Source of the DNA: an uncultured Alphaproteobacteria bacterium
Lineage (GTDB): Bacteria; Pseudomonadota; Alphaproteobacteria; Rhodobacterales; Rhodobacteraceae
Direction: 5' to 3'
NCBI GenBank assembly: GCA_902556405.1
Contig: CACDWF010000011.1
Coordinates: 1-54,832, forward strand
Length of the DNA: 54,832 bases
Shown: positions 26,646-36,042 of the stretch, piece after piece
Numbering within the stretch: position 1 is the first letter of the stretch
Layout: every line of letters starts with the position of its first letter
Notes under the pieces: model-generated
Databases searched by the model: none
Told to the model about the DNA's origin: nothing
The model's input: the letters and a program-made list of their open reading frames with translations, nothing else
Translations under genes and position numbers: made by a program

Positions 26646-28169
26646 ATGAACCCGCTATTCGATCAGTTGTTTGCGAAGAACCATAGTTCAAAAATTTTTC
26701 TAAGTTTTTCTGACCTGGGTACTACACTTACATATGATGAATTCCTAAATGAAATAAAGTGCACGGCAAATTGTCTAAAGAAATTTGGTTTGGAAAAGGG
26801 GGACTGTTTAGTTCTTCAAATAGAAAAATCTCATCACGTTCTTACAATTTACGGTGCCTGTGTTCAACTAGGTATAATATTTATACCATTGAATACGAGC
26901 TATACGGGGTTTGAAGTGGAGTATTTCCTAAATGATAGCGAATGTAAAGTTTTTATAACCACTTCAAAAATGCTGAAGGAATTGGATTCATTAGCGAAAA
27001 ACAGAAGCTTCAATATAGAAACAATAGATGCTGATTACAAAGGAAGTTTTTTTTCAAATTTTAATGAAAATGAACCTCTAGATTTTGTTGAAGGGCTAGA
27101 TGAAGATGATACAGCAGCAATTCTTTACACTTCAGGAACGACTGGTCAATCGAAGGGCGCTATGCTTTCTCAAAAAAACTTGCTTTCAAACGCCCTAACC
27201 CTTTCAAAGGCGTGGGGGTTTACTCCTTCCGATATATTGTTACATGCTCTGCCAATTTACCATACACATGGTCTATTTGTAGCAACAAATATTGCCTTAG
27301 TTTCAGGCAGTCAAATTCGATTTCTTAAGAAGTTTGATTTAGATGACATTATATTAAATCTTCCCTTAACAACGGTAATGATGGGAGTTCCAACCTTCTA
27401 CACCCGATTATTAACAAATAAAAAATTTGATAAGGAAATTACTAAAAACATGCGCCTATTTATTTCGGGAAGTGCGCCTTTATTGACAGAAACGCACAAA
27501 GAATTTGAATATCGTACTGGGCATAAAATTTTAGAACGGTACGGAATGACAGAAACGAACATGATAACGTCAAATCCATATATTGGTGAAAGAAAAGCCG
27601 GGACTGTCGGTACGGTTCTTGAAGATGTTGAGATAAGAATAGCAGACTTGGAGATTGAAGAGGAAGTGAAAAAAAATGGGGATATAGGCGTTGTGGAGGT
27701 AAAAGGCCCTAATGTATTTAAGGGGTACTGGAAACAACCAGAGAAAACAAAAAGCGAATTTAGACACGACGGTTATTTCATTACTGGTGACATGGGTTTC
27801 TTAGATCAAGATAAATACCTTACAATAGTGGGACGAAATAAGGACCTCATAATAACTGGGGGTTTAAATGTTTATCCAAAAGAAATCGAGACAGTTATAG
27901 ACCAGGATAATAAGGTTGACGAGTCAGCGGTTGTTGGTGTGTCACATCCAGATTTTGGTGAGGGTATTTTAGCAATAATTGTTGAGAAAAAAGGACATAG
28001 CATTAACCTTGATGTTCTTAATGAAACTCTTCGAAAAAATCTAGCAGCTTTTAAATTGCCGAAAAAAATACATATTATTAAAGAATTGCCAAGAAACTCA
28101 ATGGGAAAAGTACAGAAAAATTTGCTGAGAGATATATACAGGGATGAATTCAGTGACACAAATAAGTAA
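26646..28169 (+). CDS. matB: Acyl-CoA synthetase, probably malonyl-CoA synthetase (MatB-like)
   Basis: A 507-residue ANL-superfamily adenylate-forming ligase. It has the phosphate loop LYTSGTTGQSKGAMLS, the A5 motif ERYGMTETNMITSNPY, the A7/A8 motifs TGDMG and GRNKDLIITGGLNVYPKEIE, and the C-terminal catalytic Lys in NSMGKVQKN. The GMTETNM-TSNPY sequence closely resembles malonyl-CoA synthetases. It would activate malonate with ATP and CoA. The substrate call rests on that motif alone. The 3' end overlaps the YggS gene. Confidence 0.8.
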   Translation: MNPLFDQLFAKNHSSKIFLSFSDLGTTLTYDEFLNEIKCTANCLKKFGLEKGDCLVLQIEKSHHVLTIYGACVQLGIIFIPLNTSYTGFEVEYFLNDSECKVFITTSKMLKELDSLAKNRSFNIETIDADYKGSFFSNFNENEPLDFVEGLDEDDTAAILYTSGTTGQSKGAMLSQKNLLSNALTLSKAWGFTPSDILLHALPIYHTHGLFVATNIALVSGSQIRFLKKFDLDDIILNLPLTTVMMGVPTFYTRLLTNKKFDKEITKNMRLFISGSAPLLTETHKEFEYRTGHKILERYGMTETNMITSNPYIGERKAGTVGTVLEDVEIRIADLEIEEEVKKNGDIGVVEVKGPNVFKGYWKQPEKTKSEFRHDGYFITGDMGFLDQDKYLTIVGRNKDLIITGGLNVYPKEIETVIDQDNKVDESAVVGVSHPDFGEGILAIIVEKKGHSINLDVLNETLRKNLAAFKLPKKIHIIKELPRNSMGKVQKNLLRDIYRDEFSDTNK

Positions 28170-28821
28170 ATTAGAAACAATTAACAACCAAATCGCATCA
28201 CAGGAAATCGAAGCGGGTCGAAAAAAAGGTTCTGTTAACCTAATTGCTGTATCCAAAACAAAGTCCATGGATCAAATAAAACCTGTTATAGACGAGGGCC
28301 ATTCTCACTTTGGTGAAAATAAAGTTCAAGAAGCAGTGATGAAGTGGCAGGAATTAAAGAAAGAAAATAAAGTCATAAATTTACACCTCTTAGGTCCATT
28401 GCAGTCAAATAAAGTGAAAAAGGTTTTCGGCTTATTTGATTACATACACAGCTTAGATAGAAACTCATTAGCCGAGAAAATGTCACACGAAGCTCAAAAA
28501 AAAGGATTCTGCCCAAAAATTTTCATTCAAGTTAACACAGGTTTAGAGCAACAAAAAGCCGGTATTGAACCTGACAAGCTAAGTGATTTTATGGATACAA
28601 TCCAGAAGTTTATGGATCTAAACATTATAGGTCTAATGTGCATCCCACCCATTAACGAAGCGCCTGAAACACATTTTAGGCTTCTGAAAAAGTTAGCTGA
28701 TGATAATGGTCTTCTAGAATTATCAATGGGTATGAGTTCGGATTTCATGGCAGCAATAAATTGTGGTGCAACATTTGTACGCGTTGGCACGGCTATTTTT
28801 GGTTTAAGGCAGCAAGGTTAG
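28153..28821 (+). CDS. YggS-family pyridoxal phosphate homeostasis protein
   Basis: I prefer the GTG at 28153, which has ACAGGGA eight bases upstream; the ATG at 28144 would leave no room for a ribosome site. The product is about 222 residues. The PLP Lys lies in LIAVSKTKSMDQI, and other family motifs are HFGENKVQEAV, LHLLGPLQSNKVKK and LSMGMSSDFMAAINCGATFVRVGTAIFG (end segments). It binds PLP and helps balance B6 vitamers and amino acids. It overlaps the ligase gene and shares TTAG with convergent ribA. Confidence 0.9.
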   Translation: MTQISKLETINNQIASQEIEAGRKKGSVNLIAVSKTKSMDQIKPVIDEGHSHFGENKVQEAVMKWQELKKENKVINLHLLGPLQSNKVKKVFGLFDYIHSLDRNSLAEKMSHEAQKKGFCPKIFIQVNTGLEQQKAGIEPDKLSDFMDTIQKFMDLNIIGLMCIPPINEAPETHFRLLKKLADDNGLLELSMGMSSDFMAAINCGATFVRVGTAIFGLRQQG

Positions 28822-29912
28822 AAAAGGTGCCCACTTTTTTTAGCTTTTGTTTTTAAGTAATTTTCATTATTAGGATTCATGCTTACTATCAAAGGCACTC
28901 TTTCTGTGACTGTAATCCCATTATCAGTTAAAAGTTCGATTTTTTTGGGGTTATTAGTCATAAGCTTTATGTTGCTTACACCTAAAGATTTTAAAATCTT
29001 TGCAGCAATCTCTAGGTCTCTTTCGTCATCTTCAAAACCAAGTCTATGATTAGCATCGACTGTATCAAAACCAATATTTTGGAGATGATACGCTCTCATT
29101 TTGTTAGCCAAGCCAATTCCTCTACCTTCCTGATTTAAATATAACAAAATCCCATTTCCTTCATTTCTCATTTTTGACATTGAGACACTAAATTGCTCCC
29201 CACAATCACATTTTTCTGAGCCAAGTAAATCACCTGTAAAACAAGCAGAATGAACGCGTGTTAAAGCAGGTTGATTAATTTTTGGATCGCCAAATACTAT
29301 CGCATAATGTTCAGTTATATCTGTTACTTCTCTGAAAACAGATAGGCTTATATTTTGTTGTCCACTGATGGGTAATTGGGCCGAGCTCAAATTCGGCAAA
29401 AACTTGGTCTCATCACGTTTAATCTTTAAATCACCTATATCAGACTCAGATATTTGGGAGGATACCAACTCATCCCGTATGCTTTTTGGTATATTTACAA
29501 GTATTGATGCTGGCAAAAGTCTTGCTCTTTTACAAAGTGATAGTGATACACTGGCAACGTTGAATTTACCATTTCTCTCGCTTTGGAATGGGCCCTTAAG
29601 TGGATAATCTAGATCCTTTGAAGGATCTGCGATAGCTTGAAGAAGTTGTATGCTTACTTTTTCTCTTATCGAAATTCTAGTAACTGATTCATTATATATT
29701 CGAACGTTTAATACCTTTGCTCTTCTATTAGTTATAGCTATCTCAAAATTTTGGTTTTTCGCAATCTCCATTATTTTATCTAGTTTCTCTGAATACAATG
29801 TTTCTATAGCTGCAGTTAAAAAATATGTCTTTGCATCATATAAGATGATCGGCAGCCCTAATCGTAAATCTGATACCAACCTCGAAGATATTTCAGATGA
29901 GTTTAAAAACAT
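28818..29912 (-). CDS. ribA: GTP cyclohydrolase II with a degenerate N-terminal domain
   Basis: 364 residues. The C-terminal about 200 residues are a complete GTP cyclohydrolase II: zinc ligands in ACFTGDLLGSEKCDCGEQ, then LLYLNQEGRGIGLANKMRAY and MTNNPKKIELL. It makes the first committed riboflavin precursor from GTP. The N-terminal about 150 residues sit where RibBA proteins have dihydroxybutanone phosphate synthase, but the acidic DDENRENEGD-type active site is absent; only traces such as LRLGLPIILYD remain. This extended RibA form is known from related alphaproteobacteria. No FMN riboswitch is visible upstream. Confidence 0.9.
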   Translation of the reverse strand: MFLNSSEISSRLVSDLRLGLPIILYDAKTYFLTAAIETLYSEKLDKIMEIAKNQNFEIAITNRRAKVLNVRIYNESVTRISIREKVSIQLLQAIADPSKDLDYPLKGPFQSERNGKFNVASVSLSLCKRARLLPASILVNIPKSIRDELVSSQISESDIGDLKIKRDETKFLPNLSSAQLPISGQQNISLSVFREVTDITEHYAIVFGDPKINQPALTRVHSACFTGDLLGSEKCDCGEQFSVSMSKMRNEGNGILLYLNQEGRGIGLANKMRAYHLQNIGFDTVDANHRLGFEDDERDLEIAAKILKSLGVSNIKLMTNNPKKIELLTDNGITVTERVPLIVSMNPNNENYLKTKAKKSGHLF

Positions 29913-30020
29913 TTTATTGTGTCAATTGGTTTAGAATTTCAATTTTTATGTTAAGTTGATGCTAAGGAAATTTTTAATAGATGTATATCCTATAATTTTT
30001 ATTCACTTAAGGCAAAGAAC

Positions 30021-30695
30021 GTGAACTTAGCAATTATAACGTCAAATATGTTATTTGGAGAGAGCTTAAAGACTTTATTGGAAAATTACAAATTCAGAAA
30101 TAGGAGATCTGTTGTTGTGAAAGATTTTACTTTGGAAAACATCGAGGACCTCGATGTTTTAGTAAGTGATTATGATTCCACTAAATTCAAAGAGTTTCTA
30201 TCAAATACAAAAATACAAAAAAATAAACTTAATGAGATAGAAAAAATATTAATTACTCAAAAGAGGTTCGAATTATTGCCAAAGGGTAATATTTACTTAA
30301 AACGGCCATTTAGGATTGTTGAGCTGGCCGAAGTATTGCAACCAATATTCGAAAGAATGAAAAGTAAAAGAGAGAACAACAAAGTACTTGGATATATAAG
30401 CTTCATAATTTCTGACAGAAAATTAATTTATAAAGATAATCAGGCCATTGTGTTAACTGAAAAAGAAAGTGACATATTGGTATCTTTGCTGAACTCTGAA
30501 AATAGAGGAATAATGAAAGAGGAAGTACTGTCAAAAGTTTGGATGTTAAATCCCAATATTGAAACACATACTTTCGAAACACACCTATACAGATTAAGGA
30601 AAAAAATCAAAGAAGGCCTGACTCTCAAAGATTTTATAATTAATAAAGGGGGCAGGTTTTATTTGAATCACGAAATTACAGGCCAGAAAAATTGA
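30021..30695 (+). CDS. OmpR-type winged-helix regulator with a degenerate receiver domain
   Basis: 224 residues. The C-terminal about 95 residues are an OmpR/PhoB winged helix: LTEKESDILVSLL, then ETHTFETHLYRLRKKI and INKGGRFYL. The N-terminal part resembles a receiver, with VLVSDYD around the phospho-acceptor strand and IYLKRPFRIVEL at the conserved Lys-Pro, but the acidic pair after the first strand is lost (IITSNML). It may act without phosphorylation. No kinase gene adjoins it. Its TGA overlaps the TTG start of xthA by 4 bases. Confidence 0.8.
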   Translation: MNLAIITSNMLFGESLKTLLENYKFRNRRSVVVKDFTLENIEDLDVLVSDYDSTKFKEFLSNTKIQKNKLNEIEKILITQKRFELLPKGNIYLKRPFRIVELAEVLQPIFERMKSKRENNKVLGYISFIISDRKLIYKDNQAIVLTEKESDILVSLLNSENRGIMKEEVLSKVWMLNPNIETHTFETHLYRLRKKIKEGLTLKDFIINKGGRFYLNHEITGQKN

Positions 30696-31477
30696 AGTCA
30701 CTTGCAGTAGCATCATGGAATATAAACTCTGTCAGACTTAGAGAAGAACTAGTGTTGAGATTTTTAAAGCTCACTTGCCCAGACATTATGTGTCTCCAAG
30801 AAACAAAATGTATTGACGAAAAGCTCCCCTTGGAAAACTTTGAAAAGTTGGGTTATAGATTCGCAGCTTTTAGGGGGGAAAAGTCGTATAATGGTGTCTT
30901 AATTTTATCGAAACGTAAAATAGTGAAAATTGAGAAATTCAATTTTTGTGGTAAAGACGATGCTCGACACATTGGAATTGAGCTTGAAGACGGTGTAAAG
31001 ATCCACAATCTTTATATTCCGGCGGGTGGGGATTTACCCGATACGAAATTAAATCCCAAATTTGAGCATAAAATCAAGTTCCTTTCCGAAATTAAGAATA
31101 AATTTTTTAAAGGCAAAAAAAAGAAAACTATACTCGTTGGAGACTTCAATATAGCCCCTTTGCCAGATGACGTTTGGAGCCATAAAGCTCTTTTAAACGT
31201 TGTTTCACATACAAAAATAGAAACAGACCTTTTATTAGAGATAAAAAAAAGTGGAGACTGGATTGACACATTTAGAGAAATGAAACCATCTGGAAAATTA
31301 TATAGTTGGTGGTCATATAGAGCACGAGACTGGAAGATTTCAAATCGCGGAAGACGCTTGGATCATATATGGGCAAGCCAAGATCTAAAATCTAAATTAA
31401 GCAAAGCCCAAATTTTTTCAGAAGCTAGAGACTGGGAAAGACCTTCTGATCACGTTCCTATACTTTCTATTTTTTGA
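30692..31477 (+). CDS. xthA: Exodeoxyribonuclease III
   Basis: 261 residues of the EEP nuclease family: WNINSVRLRE, LQETKC with the metal Glu, GVLILSKR, VGDFNIAPLPDDV and the C-terminal RRLDHIWAS and SDHVPI with the catalytic Asp-His pair. It cleaves at abasic sites and trims 3' ends in base excision repair. The start is a TTG at 30692 within the overlapping sequence TTGA, so it is translationally coupled to the regulator gene. The 3' end overlaps convergent lolA by 11 bases. Confidence 0.94.
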   Translation: MKSLAVASWNINSVRLREELVLRFLKLTCPDIMCLQETKCIDEKLPLENFEKLGYRFAAFRGEKSYNGVLILSKRKIVKIEKFNFCGKDDARHIGIELEDGVKIHNLYIPAGGDLPDTKLNPKFEHKIKFLSEIKNKFFKGKKKKTILVGDFNIAPLPDDVWSHKALLNVVSHTKIETDLLLEIKKSGDWIDTFREMKPSGKLYSWWSYRARDWKISNRGRRLDHIWASQDLKSKLSKAQIFSEARDWERPSDHVPILSIF

Positions 31478-32072
31478 GTCGTTCATAATCCTTTTCAGTT
31501 TTAAAAATTTCATCTGATATGTATTTATTTTTATGTATATTGTTTAGCCTGATTTTTATTAGTTCTCCCATTTGATTTTCGAATTCCCATCCTAATAGTG
31601 ATACAGGGTTTTTATTAAATTCAATGCTTAAATTATATTGCGGATTGCGAACTTTAAAAATTATCAAATTACCTAGCTCGAGATTTTCACCATTTTCATT
31701 TATAAACAAGCTCAAGTCATTTTTAATTAAGAAGCTGAGAGGTGTAGAATGCAAAGGGTATGTTAGAGGTCCGCTACCCCCATTTTTGGGATCAAATATT
31801 AATACTGCCTGTTGTTTTGAAACAATTTGTACGTTCTGTGGAGGGTCATAGGAAAGACGAATTTTCCCCGGCTTTTTTAAAAAGAAAATTCCTGTCATTA
31901 TATCTTCCGTCTGGTTAGTCTGAGAGAATTCAGCTTGGAGAGTCTTAATATCCCCAAGATAGTCCTTAATTAATTTTATGCTTTTGTTTTTTGGTAGCGT
32001 AACCTCAGCTGAAAAAATAAAAATAAGAAAAATACTGAAAATTTTTCCAAGAAACTTTTTTCTAAAATACAT
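31467..32072 (-). CDS. lolA: Outer-membrane lipoprotein carrier LolA
   Basis: 201 residues with an N-terminal hydrophobic signal (KIFSIFLIFIFSAEVTLP). Family features follow: LKTLQAEFSQT-like DIKTLQAEFSQTN, GIFFLKKPGKIRLSYDPP and LIFDPKNGG. LolA ferries lipoproteins across the periplasm from LolCDE to the outer membrane. It begins 6 bases after ftsK, a pairing conserved in Rhodobacterales-type genomes. Its stop overlaps xthA. Confidence 0.9.
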   Translation of the reverse strand: MYFRKKFLGKIFSIFLIFIFSAEVTLPKNKSIKLIKDYLGDIKTLQAEFSQTNQTEDIMTGIFFLKKPGKIRLSYDPPQNVQIVSKQQAVLIFDPKNGGSGPLTYPLHSTPLSFLIKNDLSLFINENGENLELGNLIIFKVRNPQYNLSIEFNKNPVSLLGWEFENQMGELIKIRLNNIHKNKYISDEIFKTEKDYERLKK

Positions 32073-32078
32073 AATGCA

Positions 32079-34529
32079 TTATATAACGTTTTCCGGAATT
32101 AACACATCACGTTTCCCGACATGGTTTGCAGGAGTTACAAAACCTTTTTCCTCTAGCGCCTCTACTATCTTGGCTGCTCTGTTATATCCAATAGACAATT
32201 TTCGCTGAATATATGATGTTGAGCACTTTCTATCTCTTCTTACGATTTCTAAGGCCTCCTCAAGAAGATCCTCCTCATTGCCACCACCACTTGTTGTCGA
32301 TGGATCATGTAGACTATCGTTATTTTCGATATTTTTTGGGTCCAATATTTCTTCCCGGTACTCAGGCACGCCTTGCCTCTTCAAATGAGATACAATTTCC
32401 TCTACTTCTGCATCAGACACAAAGGGACCGTGAACGCGGGTCACTTTACCACCATTAGCCATATAAAGCATATCGCCCATGCCAAGAAGTTGTTCAGCAC
32501 CCATCTCTCCTAAAATTGTTCGGCTATCTATTTTTGATGTTACCTGGAAAGAAATTCTAGTAGGAAAGTTTGCCTTTATCGTTCCAGTTATAACATCTAC
32601 CGAGGGTCTTTGAGTGGCCATTATAAGATGTATTCCTGCCGCCCTAGCCATTTGTGCCAATCTTTGGATACAACCTTCTATCTCTTTTCCTGCAACCATC
32701 ATTAAGTCTGCCATTTCATCGACTATAATGACTATGAATGGTAATGGTTTGGGCTCTTCCTGTTGTTCTTCATACATGGGTTCACCAGTATTTTGATCAA
32801 AGCCTACTTGAATAGTTCTTGAAAAAGTTTCTCCATTTTGGATTGCTTCACTTACTTTCGAGTTAAAGCTTTCTATATTCCGAACTCCCATACGAGACAT
32901 CTTTTTATACCTATCTTCCATTTCTAACACTGCCCATTTTAGTGCTACGACAGCTTTCTTAGGATCGGTGACGACCGGACTAAGAAGATGAGGTATGCCA
33001 TCATAAACAGACAGTTCTAGCATCTTAGGGTCAATCATTATTAGTCTACATTGATCTGGGGTAAGTCTATACAAAAGGGATAGGATCATGGTGTTGATAC
33101 CAACGGATTTTCCTGATCCAGTTGTTCCCGCTATCAAGAGATGTGGCATTTTCGCGAGATTTGCTATGACGGGATCTCCGCCTATATCTTTACCTAAGGC
33201 TAGTGGTAATTGGAAACGACAATCTTCATAGCTTTTTGATGACAACAGTTCTTTCAAAAAAACTTTTTCTCTACTTGAATTAGGTAGTTCAATTCCAATA
33301 ACGGAGCGTCCCGGTATAGTCGAGACTCTCGTAGCCAAAGCAGACATTGATCTCGCTATGTCCTCAGACAAAGAGATAACTCGGCTAGCTTTTAATCCTG
33401 CAGCTGGTTCTAGCTCATATAGAGTTACAACGGGACCTGGTTTAACAGAAATAATATTACCCTTAACCCCATAATCTTCTAATACGGCTTCAAGCATTTT
33501 AGCATTTTCATTTAAGGAAACAGAACTTACTGAACTTACTGATTGGTTACTATAGTCACTAAGAAGAGCTAGTGGGGGGTAATGGTATTTTTCATTGTTT
33601 AGTGCCAAATCAAGCGAGGGTTGAGCTTCCGACGCAGCCCTATGGCTACTCTTAATTTTGTTAGCTCTATTTTTTATCCTTCCATTACCAAAAATACTGA
33701 TTGAAGGATTACCACTTAACCCGTTTAAAAGGTCATTGTTATTCTCTCTGGTGGTGGAAAAATTTGGGTCTGATTTGCCATTGCGTTGCGTTGTTTCTGT
33801 ATACTTGTTTAGCTCTATTGATTTATTACGATCACTTTTCTTAAAATGCTCTTTATTCGATCGATATATGATTTTTATGAAAACCTTAAAAGCTTTATAA
33901 AATCCCACTAACAAAATCATTAAATGTCTAAATCTAGTTTTTGACAGGGACTTAACCTCACGCTTTTTGAAACCAGCAACAAGAAAAAATAAAAAAATTG
34001 AAAAGGCTAAGCTTACTATAGCAATAGATTGAAGCCACTGGTTTATCTCGATCGGTTGATAAATAAGCAGTTTCTTTAAAAATGTGTCCCCAAATATCCC
34101 ACCTAGACCATACTCAAAAGACCAGTAGGAGGGGGGTGTATTAGTAGAGAGAAATATTGAAAAAAATGCTATAAACAAAGGCAGTAAAATTATTCTTTTT
34201 AAGAGATAAACTGAAGAGCGACTAAAGAGAAATCTACTAGACCAAGCCAATAGTATTACAGGTAATGTAAGCATAGTAACTCCGGTGGCCACATGCAAAG
34301 AGTCTGCTAAATGAGAGCCAATTATGCCAAATAAATTTGAAATTTCACCATCATTAGCGTTACGAAAGCTGGGATCATTTTTAGAGTATGTCACAACGGA
34401 TAGAAGTATAAAAACTGATGAAAAAAGGAGTAAAATTCCCAAAGTTTTTAAAAAGATGAATTGTAAAAACTTTTTTGAATACTCCTTTGCAGCTGATTCT
34501 GGGTAGTCAACTTTTTCTAAGAAAGACAT
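32079..34529 (-). CDS. ftsK: DNA translocase FtsK
   Basis: 816 residues. Four N-terminal membrane segments (about residues 25-190) are followed by a short polar linker (about 200-330), shorter than in E. coli FtsK. The motor has Walker A IAGTTGSGKSVGINTM and Walker B FIVIIVDEMADLMMV. The C-terminal gamma winged helix is DLLEEALEIVRRD followed by STSYIQRKLSIGYNRAAKIV. It anchors at the septum, pumps chromosome termini and helps resolve dimers. It lies about 95 bases downstream of the amidase gene in the same direction. Confidence 0.96.
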   Translation of the reverse strand: MSFLEKVDYPESAAKEYSKKFLQFIFLKTLGILLLFSSVFILLSVVTYSKNDPSFRNANDGEISNLFGIIGSHLADSLHVATGVTMLTLPVILLAWSSRFLFSRSSVYLLKRIILLPLFIAFFSIFLSTNTPPSYWSFEYGLGGIFGDTFLKKLLIYQPIEINQWLQSIAIVSLAFSIFLFFLVAGFKKREVKSLSKTRFRHLMILLVGFYKAFKVFIKIIYRSNKEHFKKSDRNKSIELNKYTETTQRNGKSDPNFSTTRENNNDLLNGLSGNPSISIFGNGRIKNRANKIKSSHRAASEAQPSLDLALNNEKYHYPPLALLSDYSNQSVSSVSSVSLNENAKMLEAVLEDYGVKGNIISVKPGPVVTLYELEPAAGLKASRVISLSEDIARSMSALATRVSTIPGRSVIGIELPNSSREKVFLKELLSSKSYEDCRFQLPLALGKDIGGDPVIANLAKMPHLLIAGTTGSGKSVGINTMILSLLYRLTPDQCRLIMIDPKMLELSVYDGIPHLLSPVVTDPKKAVVALKWAVLEMEDRYKKMSRMGVRNIESFNSKVSEAIQNGETFSRTIQVGFDQNTGEPMYEEQQEEPKPLPFIVIIVDEMADLMMVAGKEIEGCIQRLAQMARAAGIHLIMATQRPSVDVITGTIKANFPTRISFQVTSKIDSRTILGEMGAEQLLGMGDMLYMANGGKVTRVHGPFVSDAEVEEIVSHLKRQGVPEYREEILDPKNIENNDSLHDPSTTSGGGNEEDLLEEALEIVRRDRKCSTSYIQRKLSIGYNRAAKIVEALEEKGFVTPANHVGKRDVLIPENVI

Positions 34530-34624
34530 TATTTCTGCTCTTTTTTTCTTGTTTAACGCAAGATATATTTTTGCTTAATATACGTTTTTTTGTCTTCGAG
34601 GTAAAGATTAGACTTTTTATTTTA

Positions 34625-35956
34625 TTATTTTATTTTCTCGATAGCTAGGGCGATACTCATCAGATCAAATTCATTGTTGGGCCGTCCCATAAGCATTAAA
34701 CCAGAAAAATGTGTTTCGGTTGGCAATGTTAAAGCACATAAGTTTAATGAGTTTGCAAATCGGGTATTTCGTAAAGCTAATAAATTTTGTTTTGTAAAGA
34801 CTTCATGATCATCTAATAATTGAGTAATGTTCGGAGGCTTTATGGGTGAGGTTGGTGCCAATATAGCATCGAAACCTTCAACTTTTTGAAGAAAACTCTT
34901 TCTCAATTCAAATAGTTTTTGTAGGGAAAGTACGTATTCATGCGCTAAAATATGTTGTCCGCTCCGAAACCTTTCCCGAATTGGAGCAAACATTTTTTCT
35001 GGGCTCTTTTCAATTTTATGTCCCCACATGCCATAAGCCTCTGCTGGGAAGACAGTTTTGCTAATTTCAAATGCTATATCGATTTCTGAAATTGTTTTAT
35101 ATTCAACCTTTGCTCCGCTCGTAATTATCTTATCGATTGCGACATTAAAGCTATCATTTATGTCGCTATCTATTTCTTCAAAAAACATATTTTTTATGAT
35201 TAAAAATTTTAAATCGCCTGCCCCGTAGTTTCTTAAGTTCTGAAACCTACTGTTAGTCATTGCGCTGAAAAGCAAATTGGTATCATCAACATTTTTGCAA
35301 ATAGGCCCAAGGGTATCAAAGCTAGGGCAAAGTTTCAAAACGCCAGTTAAGTCAATAATATTATGAGTGGTTTTTAGTCCTACTAGATTATTCCAAGCCG
35401 CGGGTATTCTAACAGATCCGCCAGTATCGGATCCAATTGACGCAAGACAGTAATTTCTAGAAACAGATACTGCTGACCCTGAAGAAGATCCTCCAGAAAC
35501 AAGTTCGGCATCAAAAGGGTTAACAGGCGTTGCGGTGATGGGGTTTAGCCCAAGACCTGAAAAAGCAAGTTCCGTCATTTGCGTTTTACCTAAAATTATT
35601 CCTCCTTGAGATTTTAAAACGTCTACGAAAACAGCGTTATTTTCTGCCTTTTTTTTATTAGTTATAGAAGATCCACCGGCTGTTATTTTTCCCTTAACAT
35701 CAGCTAAGTCCTTTACAGATATTGGAATTCCATCCAGAGCGCCTTTTCGTAATCCGGCCTTGGCTCTTTTTTTTGATTCTATTGCTGAGTCTAAAGCAGA
35801 TCTTTTAAACACTTCCGTAAATGTATCTTTCGCCGTAGGATCATTTGATATTTTTTCTAAATAAAAGCGGGTAAGCTCCTCTGGACATACCTGCCCTTGC
35901 TCAATCAACTTGCTGACATGATTAATTTTTTTATTTTTTAAACTCTCAAAGTCCAT
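34625..35956 (-). CDS. Amidase-signature family protein
   Basis: 443 residues with the Ser-cisSer-Lys triad region intact: Lys in GIPISVKDLADVKG, the first Ser in VSGGSSSGSAVSVS and the nucleophile in GSDTGGSVRIPAAW. The family hydrolyses amides or acts as the GatA transamidase, but GatB/GatC are not adjacent and this looks like a general amidase. Substrate unknown. It is upstream of ftsK on the same strand and divergent from the ubiquinone hydroxylase gene. Confidence 0.88.
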   Translation of the reverse strand: MDFESLKNKKINHVSKLIEQGQVCPEELTRFYLEKISNDPTAKDTFTEVFKRSALDSAIESKKRAKAGLRKGALDGIPISVKDLADVKGKITAGGSSITNKKKAENNAVFVDVLKSQGGIILGKTQMTELAFSGLGLNPITATPVNPFDAELVSGGSSSGSAVSVSRNYCLASIGSDTGGSVRIPAAWNNLVGLKTTHNIIDLTGVLKLCPSFDTLGPICKNVDDTNLLFSAMTNSRFQNLRNYGAGDLKFLIIKNMFFEEIDSDINDSFNVAIDKIITSGAKVEYKTISEIDIAFEISKTVFPAEAYGMWGHKIEKSPEKMFAPIRERFRSGQHILAHEYVLSLQKLFELRKSFLQKVEGFDAILAPTSPIKPPNITQLLDDHEVFTKQNLLALRNTRFANSLNLCALTLPTETHFSGLMLMGRPNNEFDLMSIALAIEKIK

Positions 35957-36042
35957 TTTTAATGTTGATTAGTTGCACTTGCTTTTTGATATAATAAACT
36001 AGTTAAGTAATTTACTGAATATATTATTTTTCAATTCAAAAG

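Noticed and set aside
30260-30275. GAGGTTCGAATTA, resembling a tRNA T-loop
   Set aside because: It lies in the coding frame of the regulator gene and no acceptor or anticodon stems fit around it.
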